27,788 nt of DNA from Veillonellaceae bacterium. Its GTDB lineage: Bacteria; Bacillota; Negativicutes; Veillonellales; Veillonellaceae. Every line of letters starts with the position of its first letter. The first letter of the stretch is position 1. The translations under genes were made by a program, and so were the position numbers. The notes under the pieces were generated by a model. It worked only from the letters and a program-made list of their open reading frames with translations. It was not told where the DNA came from and did not search any database. This document shows, piece after piece, positions 1 to 6,992 of this stretch. The stretch is from NCBI GenBank assembly GCA_900765165.1, contig CAAFQR010000075.1, positions 1-27,788 on the forward strand, given 5' to 3'.

Positions 1-1
1 C

Positions 2-1105
2 CTGGGCCGTCGTATCGCCTTCGTTGTTATTCGTGCCTTCGGTAAGAAGTCCCTTTCCTTAGCTTATTCCATTGGCCTTGCTAGCTTGATCTTAGGACCG
101 GCTATTCCGTCTAACACAGCTCGTGCAGGCGGCGTATTGTTCCCGGTTATTAAGTCCTTAAGTGAAGCGTATGATTCCCAGCCTGGCCCGACGGCTAAGC
201 GCTTAGGTTCCTTCTTGATGAGCGTTACCTTCCAGATTGACGCCGTTGTATCTGCTATGTTCTTAACCTCCATGGCAGCTAACCCGTTGATCGCTGACTT
301 CGCTCAGAAAACCTTGGGTATCACCATTTCCTGGGGCAGCTGGATTGAAGCCACCATCGTTCCGGGCCTCTGCGCGTTGATTGTTGTTGTATTGGCAACG
401 TACTTGATCAACCGTCCGGAAATTAAAGCAACGCCGAAAGCTCCGGAATTAGCTCGCCAGGAATTGGAAGCTATGGGTAAAATGAGCCGTCATGAATGGA
501 TTATGCTTTTTGTATTCGTGTTAGCTTTAGTATTGTGGATTACGTCCGGTATTACCAAGTTCGATAACACCATCGTAGCTATCTTGGGCATCGCTATCTT
601 GCTCGTAACCGGCGTGTTGGAATGGACCGATATTTCCGGTCACAAACAGGCTTGGACCACGTTCGCATGGACTGGTTTCATCATGCTCTTGTCCGCACAG
701 CTTAACAGCTCCGGCTTCATCAAATGGTTCGCTCATGGTATCATGACCCACATGGCCGGCTTGCCGTGGATTGTATCCGCGTTCTTGGCTATGGCTATTT
801 ACTTGTATTCCCACTATGGCTTCGCCAGCATGACCGCTCACGTATCGGCTATGTATGTAGGCCTTATCTCCGTAGCGGCTGCTGCAGGCGCACCGCCGTT
901 CGTAGCTGCTTTCTCCGTAGCTATGGCTGCTAGCCTTTGCGGCGTGTTAACGCACTATGGCACGGGCCCGGCGCCGGTTTACTTCGGTGCTGGCTACGTA
1001 TCCCAAGGCAAATGGTGGCAGATTGGTTTCGTAATGTCTGTTCTCAACATTTGCATCTTCTACTTCGTAGGCTTAGCATGGTGGAAGGTATTGGGACTCT
1101 GGTAA
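2..1105 (+). CDS. DASS (SLC13-type) anion:Na+ symporter, 5' end outside window
   Basis: This is the C-terminal part of a membrane carrier of the divalent anion:Na+ symporter family, which imports di- or tricarboxylates such as malate, citrate or 2-oxoglutarate. The frame is open to the left edge, with the first whole codon at base 2. Translation begins LGRRIAFVVIRAFGKKSL, so an internal TTG near 86 is not the true start. The family signature is visible: a first Ser-Asn-Thr motif in PAIPSNTARAGG and a second substrate/Na+ motif around THYGTGPAPVYFGAGY near the C-terminus. Several hydrophobic helices lie between them, and the protein ends on a final membrane segment. The exact substrate cannot be read from the sequence; family members nearest in style are 2-oxoglutarate/malate or tartrate/citrate carriers. 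A strong bidirectional terminator follows within 65 bases. Confidence 0.88.
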   Translation: MGRRIAFVVIRAFGKKSLSLAYSIGLASLILGPAIPSNTARAGGVLFPVIKSLSEAYDSQPGPTAKRLGSFLMSVTFQIDAVVSAMFLTSMAANPLIADFAQKTLGITISWGSWIEATIVPGLCALIVVVLATYLINRPEIKATPKAPELARQELEAMGKMSRHEWIMLFVFVLALVLWITSGITKFDNTIVAILGIAILLVTGVLEWTDISGHKQAWTTFAWTGFIMLLSAQLNSSGFIKWFAHGIMTHMAGLPWIVSAFLAMAIYLYSHYGFASMTAHVSAMYVGLISVAAAAGAPPFVAAFSVAMAASLCGVLTHYGTGPAPVYFGAGYVSQGKWWQIGFVMSVLNICIFYFVGLAWWKVLGLW

Positions 1106-1165
1106 TCCGTCGGATTATTTCAAAGTCGTTACCTAACGACAACATAGTTTGTAAGCTTGTGAAAT

Positions 1166-1213
1166 AAAAAAGCGCTATCGCACATTCTCAATTATGTGCG
1201 ATAGCGCTTTTTT
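1166..1213. terminator. Bidirectional Rho-independent terminator
   Basis: A perfect 14-bp stem (1171-1184 with 1195-1208) closes a 10-nt loop. It is preceded by an A run and followed by a T run, so it can end transcription from the symporter on the plus strand and from the LysR unit on the minus strand. Confidence 0.9.
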
Positions 1214-1221
1214 GCGTTTAT

Positions 1222-1277
1222 GGCCGGCTCAAAGCAGTAGGGGAGACCAGATGGTCAAGCCTGTTGCTTTGAAGGCC
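1222..1277. repeat. Nested inverted repeat next to the minus-strand gene's stop codon
   Basis: TCAAAGCA (1229-1236) pairs with TGCTTTGA (1265-1272). The stem continues inward through two wobble pairs and three Watson-Crick pairs, then an inner GACC-AGAT-GGTC hairpin (1245-1256). GGCC occurs on both flanks. It abuts the stop codon of the small membrane protein and lies before the shared terminator in that transcript. It may protect the 3' end, but that is inference. Confidence 0.6.
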
Positions 1278-1715
1278 TTACGGTTTTATAAATAAGCTTT
1301 CACCGGGAGCTAAGGGATTGGGCACCTTGCCCGGATTGCGGTCGAAGGAGGTGGTCTTTTGCTCCTTCGGAACATTGTGGTCCACTTTCAGGTCCGGATG
1401 TAACCATTCCAGTTGTATAACGCGCCACTGCAAGTCGCTTTGGACCCGTCGTGTTTGCCACAAGTCATCTTCTAAGCTAGCAATGCGATCCCCATGGGCA
1501 TTGCTAATATGCTCTAAGTTGGTTATGCGATAATCAAAGCTATCGCTGTCCTTCATGTTGTATTGGCTGTTAATCTGGGCCTGAAGGGCAATGAGCTGCT
1601 GCTGTTGGTCGTAAAGGCAATAGCCCATAATCAGAATGGCCAGCACCAGCCAGAAGGACGTTCGTCGCATGAGCGTTACCGCTCGACCACAGAACTGACG
1701 AACCCGTGCGGCCAT
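1278..1715 (-). CDS. Small membrane-anchored coiled-coil protein, function unknown
   Basis: This is a 145-residue protein of no recognised family. A basic N-terminus (about residues 1-18) is followed by one hydrophobic segment at about 19-35 (FWLVLAILIMGYCLY), then a long hydrophilic helical stretch. Heptad-like Leu/Ile spacing from about 36 to 105, as in ITNLEHISNAHGDRIASLED, suggests a coiled coil. The C-terminus is Pro/Lys rich. The likely topology is a single-pass bitopic inner-membrane protein; an uncleaved signal anchor seems likelier than a signal peptide because no clear cleavage site is seen. Its ATG lies 3 bases after the LysR stop codon, and the ribosome site (AAGGG) is inside the LysR 3' end, so the two are almost certainly cotranscribed. 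It resembles in outline FtsL/FtsB-like or septum-type bitopic proteins, but there is no specific evidence for that role. Confidence 0.7.
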   Translation of the reverse strand: MAARVRQFCGRAVTLMRRTSFWLVLAILIMGYCLYDQQQQLIALQAQINSQYNMKDSDSFDYRITNLEHISNAHGDRIASLEDDLWQTRRVQSDLQWRVIQLEWLHPDLKVDHNVPKEQKTTSFDRNPGKVPNPLAPGESLFIKP

Positions 1716-1718
1716 AGA

Positions 1719-2651
1719 TTATTTCCCTTCTTTATTGAGGTCAGAACCGCTCAAAGCAGGCAGCTTAGCCGATACGAAGTCGAGCCACAAGCGAGAAGCG
1801 TGGGACAAATAATGACCTTTTTTCCAAATTACATACAAGGTGTGTGTAATCTGCGGGTTAACCAACGGACGAACTACCACATTGGAGCCGATTTTCGTAT
1901 TTTCGCCTTTCGTCGGGCACAAGCGGCTCGGCAAGAGAGCAACCGCTAAGTGAGCACCAACCGTCTGGAGCATCAAGTCGCGCTGGCTCGTTTCAAATAC
2001 GATGTGCGGCTGGAAGCCGGCATGCTTACAGGATTTAACGATTTCGTCATGCAAGTTGAAATCATCCTTGTGAAGTACGAAGGATTCTTCGGACAACATG
2101 TCGAGGGAAATTTCCTTTTCCTTAGCTAACGGGTTATCGCGCGGCAAAATAACGCACAACGGGTCGCTGGTCAAGTAGAAGGATTCGAATTCCTTAGCGT
2201 TCGGTTTCGTACAAATGATACCGATGTCGATTAAGCCTTCCTGTACGCTGATTTCGATTTTCTTGGAACCGTGTTCATATAATTCCAATTCAATCTGCGG
2301 ATACGCGCGTTTGAATTCGCCTAAGAGCTGTGCGAAAATCGGAGCGTCCGTAATAGGCGGCAAACCGATGAGGATGGAGCCCTGTTCGAGACGGAATTCG
2401 TTTTCGAAATCGACCTTTAAATGTTCAAACATAAATACAACGCGTTTTGCGTGGGTTAAGAAAATCGTGCCACCGTCGGTGAGCTCAACGGATTTGGCGT
2501 TTCGCATGAAGAGTACCACACCTAATTCATCTTCTAACGCTTTGATGGTACGACTGATAGCCGACTGGGAAATATGAAGGTTCCGAGCGGCTTTGCTGAA
2601 ACTTTTTTGATCTGCGACTTCAACGAAGTACTTTAAGTGATGAAAATCCAT
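1719..2651 (-). CDS. LysR-family transcriptional regulator
   Basis: This is a 310-residue LysR-type regulator, the usual size for the family. The N-terminal winged helix-turn-helix is clear in residues 1-60 (HHLKYFVEVADQKSFSKAARNLHISQSAISRTIKALEDELG). It is followed by the linker helix and a periplasmic-binding-protein-like effector domain that starts near GSILIGLPPITD. An upstream in-frame ATG at 2744 would add 31 residues unrelated to the family. The ATG at 2651 gives the canonical LysR start and has GAGGTG at a good distance, so I chose it. It is divergent from the PFOR gene across a 555-base region with facing promoters. LysR proteins commonly control a divergent gene and repress themselves, so PFOR or its leader transcript is the natural candidate target. 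The effector is unknown. Confidence 0.92.
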   Translation of the reverse strand: MDFHHLKYFVEVADQKSFSKAARNLHISQSAISRTIKALEDELGVVLFMRNAKSVELTDGGTIFLTHAKRVVFMFEHLKVDFENEFRLEQGSILIGLPPITDAPIFAQLLGEFKRAYPQIELELYEHGSKKIEISVQEGLIDIGIICTKPNAKEFESFYLTSDPLCVILPRDNPLAKEKEISLDMLSEESFVLHKDDFNLHDEIVKSCKHAGFQPHIVFETSQRDLMLQTVGAHLAVALLPSRLCPTKGENTKIGSNVVVRPLVNPQITHTLYVIWKKGHYLSHASRLWLDFVSAKLPALSGSDLNKEGK

Positions 2652-2678
2652 ATGACACCTCGGTTTGTAAGAAAAACT

Positions 2679-2693
2679 ATAGGCAAAACCTAT
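2679..2693. promoter_or_regulatory. Candidate LysR-type T-N11-A operator
   Basis: ATAGG-CAAAA-CCTAT is a perfect interrupted dyad containing the T-N11-A spacing (T2680, A2692) typical of LysR boxes. It lies 28-42 bases upstream of the LysR start codon, inside the predicted leader, and fits autoregulation. That role is inferred. Confidence 0.45.
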
Positions 2694-2766
2694 GCATTCG
2701 GAGAGCTTCATGGCCGATTTGCGGTAATTATGAAAATACGGCAAACATTCATGAAAAAAAGTAAAG

Positions 2767-2795
2767 ATAATATCGCATAATTAGCAAAGGTTTAA
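2767..2795 (-). promoter_or_regulatory. Candidate promoter for the LysR unit
   Basis: Read on the minus strand, TTAAAC (2790-2795), 17 bases, then TATTAT (2767-2772). The -35 is weak and the -10 is good. It faces the plus-strand promoter at 2808 with only 12 bases between the two -35 elements. Confidence 0.4.
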
Positions 2796-2813
2796 CCCCT
2801 GTGTAGGTTGCTA
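2782..2813. promoter_or_regulatory. Inverted repeat spanning both -35 elements
   Basis: TAGCAA (2782-2787) and TTGCTA (2808-2813) form an inverted repeat with 20 bases between. The right arm is the -35 hexamer of the plus-strand promoter, and the interval contains the minus-strand -35. This is where a divergent LysR regulator could act on both promoters; binding itself is inferred. Confidence 0.35.
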
Positions 2814-2836
2814 TATTAACTATAGAAATGTATAAT
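2808..2836 (+). promoter_or_regulatory. Sigma-70 type promoter, probably for the PFOR transcript
   Basis: TTGCTA, a 17-base spacer, then a consensus TATAAT. It is the best plus-strand promoter in this gap and predicts a start near 2843, giving an untranslated leader of about 360 bases before PFOR. Weaker candidates nearer the gene could not be excluded. Confidence 0.6.
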
Positions 2837-3049
2837 TAACACATGAGGCTAATCGTTTTGTTATTTTGGGAATAGATCCTCCGGAATGCGAAAGGGTTCT
2901 AATATCATTATATTATTACATTTTTGCAAGATAGGCAATGCTTTTACGAAAATACGATGTCCGATGCCTTTAATTTTTTAACGTCGAACATTGCTTATAT
3001 GTGGGAGATATTGCGTTTTATCACGCTCTGGCGGATTCTACAGTGTATT

Positions 3050-3089
3050 CCTCTATAGTGTATTCAATATTCGTGATACACCATAGAGG
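3050..3089. repeat. 14-bp inverted repeat in the PFOR leader
   Basis: CCTCTATAGTGTAT (3050-3063) pairs with ATACACCATAGAGG (3076-3089) with a single mismatch, around a 12-base loop. AGTGTATTC also occurs as a direct repeat at 3042-3050 and 3057-3065, so the site may be a protein operator with repeated half-sites or an RNA hairpin. No T run follows, which argues against a terminator. Confidence 0.65.
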
Positions 3090-3126
3090 GACTGTTCTTG
3101 CCTGGGCGCGATGTGCGCTACATGAG

Positions 3127-3141
3127 GGGAACATTGTTCCC
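3127..3141. repeat. Perfect 7-bp palindrome in the PFOR leader
   Basis: GGGAACA-T-TGTTCCC is a perfect dyad about 50 bases upstream of the PFOR ribosome site. The form suits a dimeric repressor operator or a small hairpin. A shorter GCGC...GCGC dyad lies just upstream at 3107-3119. Confidence 0.6.
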
Positions 3142-3206
3142 GAGATAATAAGGGTAAGCAAGTGTACAAACAACTCATTCTTAATGCTTAAGGAGGCTTT
3201 TTTAAC

Positions 3207-6200
3207 ATGCGTAAAATGAAAACAATGGACGGCAACCAGGCCGCAGCACACATTGCCTATGGTTTTACCGAAGTTGCAGCCATTTATCCGATCACTCCGT
3301 CTTCTCCGATGCCGGAACATGTGGATGACTGGGCCGCTACTGGTCGTAAAAACATTTTTGGTCACACGGTACAGGTTGTAGAAATGCAGTCTGAAGCCGG
3401 TGCCGCAGCTGCAGTACATGGTTCCTTGCAGGCAGGTGCTTTGACGACGACTTTCACGTCTTCTCAGGGTCTCTTGTTGATGCTCCCGAACTTGTACAAA
3501 GTTTCCGGCGAATTGTTACCGGGCGTGTTCCACGTAGCCGCTCGTGCCATTGCTGCTCACGCATTATCCATTTTCGGTGATCATCAGGACGTTATGGCTG
3601 CTCGTGCAGCTGGTTGTGCAATGCTCTCCGAAGCTTCCGTACAGGAAGTTATGGACCTTGCTCCGGTAGCTCATTTGACAGCTATCAAAACTCGTGTACC
3701 TTTCATTAACTTCTTCGACGGTTTCCGTACTTCTCACGAAATCCAGAAAATCGAAGTTTTGGATTACGATGAATTGAAACCGTTAGTAGACATGGACGCT
3801 GTACAGGCATTCCGTGAACGCTCCTTAAATCCGGACGCTCCTGTAACCCGCGGTACTGCTGAAAACCCGGACATCTACTTCCAGCATCGCGAAGCAGCTA
3901 ACCCGTTCTACAACAGTGTTCCGGCCGTAGTAGAAAGCTACATGGCTGAAATCAACAAATTGACTGGCCGTAACTACCAGTTGTTCAACTACTATGGTGC
4001 TGAAGACGCTACCGACGTTATCGTTGCTATGGGTTCCAGCTGCCAGGTTGTTGAAGAAACCGTTGACTACTTGAACGCTCAGGGCCGCAAAGTAGGTATG
4101 GTTAAAGTTCACTTGTTCCGTCCGTTCGCTGTAGATCGTTTCGTTGCAGCTTTGCCGAAAACTGTACAGCGCGTTGCAGTATTAGACCGCACGAAAGAAC
4201 CGGGCGCATTAGCTGAACCGTTGTTCTTAGACGTTCAGGCTGCTTTAGTTCAGGGCGACGTAAACGCTAAAGTATTTGGCGGTCGTTATGGCTTGAGCTC
4301 CAAAGACGTTATCCCGGCTGACATCGTAGCTGTATATGACAACATGGCAGCTAGCGAAGCTAAACGTTTCTTCACCTTGGGTATTGAAGATAATGTAACC
4401 AACCTTTCCTTGAAACGCGCTGAAGGCGTTGACATCAAGACTGAAGGCTTGACTGGTTGCAAATTCTGGGGCTTCGGTTCCGACGGTACTGTAGGTGCTA
4501 ACAAATCTGCAATCAAAATCATCGGTGACCACACTGATATGTATGCACAGGCATACTTCGACTATGACTCCAAGAAATCCGGCGGTGTGACTATGTCTCA
4601 CTTGCGTTTCGGTAAAACTCCGATCAACAAACCGTACCTCGTAACGGCTCCGGACTTCATCGCTTGTCATCGTCAGTCCTATGTTCACGAATACGACTTA
4701 CTCCGTGGTATTAAACAGGGTGGTACGTTCTTGTTGAACTGTACTTGGGCTCCGGAAGAATTGGAAGAAAAATTACCGGCTAAGCTCCGTCGTACTATCG
4801 CTGAAAAAGGCTTGAAATTCTACATCATCAATGCAGCTGAAATCGCTCGTAAGATCGGTTTGGGCGGCCGCATTAACATGGTTTGCCAGGCAGCATTCTT
4901 CGAATTGACGAAGATTATCCCGGTTGACCAGGCTGTAGCTTACTTGAAAGACTCCGTTGAAAAGACCTACGGTAAAAAAGGTCAGAACGTTGTTGACATG
5001 AACAACGCTGCAATCGACGAAGGCGTTAAAGCTCTCGTTAAGATTGATGTTCCGGCTTCCTGGAAAGACGCTGTTGACACTACTGAAGCAACTGCTAAAC
5101 CGGGTTGTGCTGCTTGCCCGAGCTATGTAGAAAACATCTGCAAACCGGTTAACGCACAGGCTGGTTATGATTTACCGGTAGGTACCTTCGAAGGTTACGA
5201 AGATGGTACGTTACCGAGCGGTACTGCTGCTTACGAAAAACGTGGTGCTGCCTTGTTCGTTCCGCATTGGATTAAAGAAAACTGTATCCAGTGTAACCAG
5301 TGTGCTTTCGTTTGTCCGCACGCTACTATCCGTCCGGTATTGGCAACTGCTGAAGAAGCTGCTAATGGCCCGGCTAACTTCGAAACTATCCCGGCATTGG
5401 GCGCTAAAGACTTGCAGTTCCGTATTGCAGTTTCCCCGCTCGATTGCTTAGGTTGCTCCAACTGCGTAAACATCTGCCCGGCTCCGAAAGGCAAAGCTAT
5501 TGAAATGCGTCCGATCGACGGCGAAATGGAATTTGCTGAAACTTGGGATTATGCAGTAAACTTGCCGAAGAAAGCTAACCCGATGAAGAAATCTACCGTT
5601 AAAGGTAGCCAGTTCGAAACTCCGTTGCTCGAATTCTCCGGCGCTTGCGCAGGTTGCGGCGAAACTCCGTATGCTCGCTTGATTACTCAGTTGTTCGGTG
5701 ACCGTATGGTTATTGCCAATGCAACTGGTTGCTCCTCCATTTGGGGCGCTTCCATGCCGGCTTCTCCGTACACTAAGAACCAGGAAGGTCATGGCCCGGC
5801 TTGGGGTAACTCCTTGTTCGAAGATAACGCTGAATATGGCTATGGTATGTTAGTTGGTACTGAGAAAATCCGCACTCAGTTAGCAGAAACCGCTAAGACG
5901 ATTGCTGAAACTGCAGCTCCGGATCTTAAGACCGCTTTGGAAAACTGGATTGAAACTAAAGACCAGGGCGAAGGCAGCCGCGAACGCGTTGCTGAATTAG
6001 TAAGCTTGTTAGAAAAAGCTGAAAAAACTCCGGAAGTTCAGGAAATGCTCGACAAGAAACAGTATCTTGTTAAACGTTCCCAGTGGATCTTCGGTGGTGA
6101 CGGCTGGGCTTACGATATCGGCTTCGGCGGCCTTGACCATGTACTCGCTTCCGGCGAAGATGTAAACGTATTCGTATTCGATACCGAAGTTTACTCCAAC

Positions 6201-6737
6201 ACCGGCGGTCAGTCCTCCAAATCTACGCACGTTGCAGCAGTAGCTCAGTTCGCTGCTAGCGGTAAACGTACGAAGAAGAAGGACTTGGGCATGATGGCTA
6301 TGTCCTATGGCTATGTATACGTAGCTCAGGTTTCCATGGGCGCTGACAAGAACCAGCTCATGAAAGCATTAACTGAAGCTGAAGCTTATCCGGGACCGTC
6401 CCTCGTTATCGCTTACGCTCCGTGTATCAACCACGGTATCAAAGGCGGTATGGGCAACGCTCAGGAAGAAGCTCGTCGTGCAGTTGCTTGCGGTTACTGG
6501 GATTTGTATCGCTACAACCCGGCCCTCAAAGAAGCTGGCCAGAATCCGTTCTCCTTGGATTCCAAAGAACCGACCGAATCCTTCCGCGACTTCTTGATGA
6601 ACGAAGTTCGTTACGCTTCCTTGCGTAAAGCAGCTCCGGAAATGGCTGAACAGTTGTTTGCTAAGACTGAAGCTGACGCTCAGGAACGTCGTAAAACTTA
6701 CATTCGTATGCAGAAAGGCTTCGACGAAGTTAAATAA
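3207..6737 (+). CDS. nifJ: Pyruvate:ferredoxin (flavodoxin) oxidoreductase
   Basis: A single-chain homodimeric PFOR of 1176 residues, the normal length. It oxidatively decarboxylates pyruvate to acetyl-CoA and passes electrons to ferredoxin or flavodoxin in the cytoplasm of anaerobes. Domain order is canonical: the N-terminal pyruvate/TPP-pyrimidine domain (YPITPSSPMPE near residue 28), a transketolase C-like domain near 255-380, the gamma/EKR region near 410-600, and a two-cluster ferredoxin domain with C693/696/699/703 and C747/750/753/757. The C-terminal TPP domain begins at C814-x2-C817 and includes GGDGWAYDIGFGGLDH and the DTEVYSNTGGQ region. The ATG at 3207 has AAGGAGG ten bases upstream. 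Codon use is strongly biased (nearly all Pro as CCG), consistent with high expression. It is probably monocistronic, between the leader promoter at 2808 and the terminator at 6782. Confidence 0.98.
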   Translation: MRKMKTMDGNQAAAHIAYGFTEVAAIYPITPSSPMPEHVDDWAATGRKNIFGHTVQVVEMQSEAGAAAAVHGSLQAGALTTTFTSSQGLLLMLPNLYKVSGELLPGVFHVAARAIAAHALSIFGDHQDVMAARAAGCAMLSEASVQEVMDLAPVAHLTAIKTRVPFINFFDGFRTSHEIQKIEVLDYDELKPLVDMDAVQAFRERSLNPDAPVTRGTAENPDIYFQHREAANPFYNSVPAVVESYMAEINKLTGRNYQLFNYYGAEDATDVIVAMGSSCQVVEETVDYLNAQGRKVGMVKVHLFRPFAVDRFVAALPKTVQRVAVLDRTKEPGALAEPLFLDVQAALVQGDVNAKVFGGRYGLSSKDVIPADIVAVYDNMAASEAKRFFTLGIEDNVTNLSLKRAEGVDIKTEGLTGCKFWGFGSDGTVGANKSAIKIIGDHTDMYAQAYFDYDSKKSGGVTMSHLRFGKTPINKPYLVTAPDFIACHRQSYVHEYDLLRGIKQGGTFLLNCTWAPEELEEKLPAKLRRTIAEKGLKFYIINAAEIARKIGLGGRINMVCQAAFFELTKIIPVDQAVAYLKDSVEKTYGKKGQNVVDMNNAAIDEGVKALVKIDVPASWKDAVDTTEATAKPGCAACPSYVENICKPVNAQAGYDLPVGTFEGYEDGTLPSGTAAYEKRGAALFVPHWIKENCIQCNQCAFVCPHATIRPVLATAEEAANGPANFETIPALGAKDLQFRIAVSPLDCLGCSNCVNICPAPKGKAIEMRPIDGEMEFAETWDYAVNLPKKANPMKKSTVKGSQFETPLLEFSGACAGCGETPYARLITQLFGDRMVIANATGCSSIWGASMPASPYTKNQEGHGPAWGNSLFEDNAEYGYGMLVGTEKIRTQLAETAKTIAETAAPDLKTALENWIETKDQGEGSRERVAELVSLLEKAEKTPEVQEMLDKKQYLVKRSQWIFGGDGWAYDIGFGGLDHVLASGEDVNVFVFDTEVYSNTGGQSSKSTHVAAVAQFAASGKRTKKKDLGMMAMSYGYVYVAQVSMGADKNQLMKALTEAEAYPGPSLVIAYAPCINHGIKGGMGNAQEEARRAVACGYWDLYRYNPALKEAGQNPFSLDSKEPTESFRDFLMNEVRYASLRKAAPEMAEQLFAKTEADAQERRKTYIRMQKGFDEVK

Positions 6738-6781
6738 TTACATACCTAATGTAATACCTGATACGCAGTAATGCGTATGTG

Positions 6782-6820
6782 AAAACACCCCTGTCGTGCG
6801 AAATCACGGCAGGGGTGTTT
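6782..6820 (+). terminator. Rho-independent terminator of PFOR
   Basis: A 15-bp stem (6784/6785 region to 6798 with 6805-6819, one G:T wobble) and a 6-base loop, ending in TTT, 45 bases after the PFOR stop. The A run on the left lets it work weakly on the other strand. Confidence 0.85.
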
Positions 6821-6861
6821 GCTATGTAACCGTATCGCGTTTAGGCCCTATAACCGTATAA

Positions 6862-6919
6862 TCGCTATACACCCTAAGTTTAACCCTAAGTGCTCTTAAG
6901 GTGCTTAAGGGTATAGCGA
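6862..6919. repeat. Long imperfect inverted repeat between two terminators
   Basis: TCGCTATACACCCTAAG (6862-6878) is mirrored by CTTAAGGGTATAGCGA (6904-6919), with single-base bulges. CCCTAAG recurs inside the loop. It lies between the PFOR and putP terminators and serves no gene end directly. Confidence 0.55.
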
Positions 6920-6925
6920 ACACAA

Positions 6926-6956
6926 AAATACCGCCACTACATCAGTGGCGGTATTT
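6926..6956. terminator. Bidirectional terminator, mainly for putP
   Basis: AAATACCGCCACT (6926-6938) pairs perfectly with AGTGGCGGTATTT (6944-6956) around a 5-base loop. It lies 36 bases beyond the putP stop on the minus strand and has A/T tracts on both sides. Confidence 0.85.
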
Positions 6957-6992
6957 CTTATACCAGCAAGTCAATCGTATGTGGAGTGCTTA

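Larger units (their letters stand above)
2837..3206 (+). other. Long non-coding leader upstream of PFOR
   Basis: No convincing protein gene lies in this AT-rich stretch. Its last 160 bases hold three consecutive dyads (3050-3089, 3107-3119, 3127-3141) and then the strong ribosome site AAGGAGG at 3190-3196. It matches no riboswitch class that I recognise. Confidence 0.5.

Noticed and set aside
2887..3219. Small open frames in the PFOR leader (ATG near 2888, 31 codons; GTG at 3001, 72 codons).
   Set aside because: Neither has a ribosome site. The longer one runs into the PFOR start in another frame, and both have composition unlike the real genes here.
4245..4688. Long minus-strand frames within PFOR.
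   Set aside because: The strong codon bias of PFOR leaves open antisense frames; no start signals and no recognisable protein.
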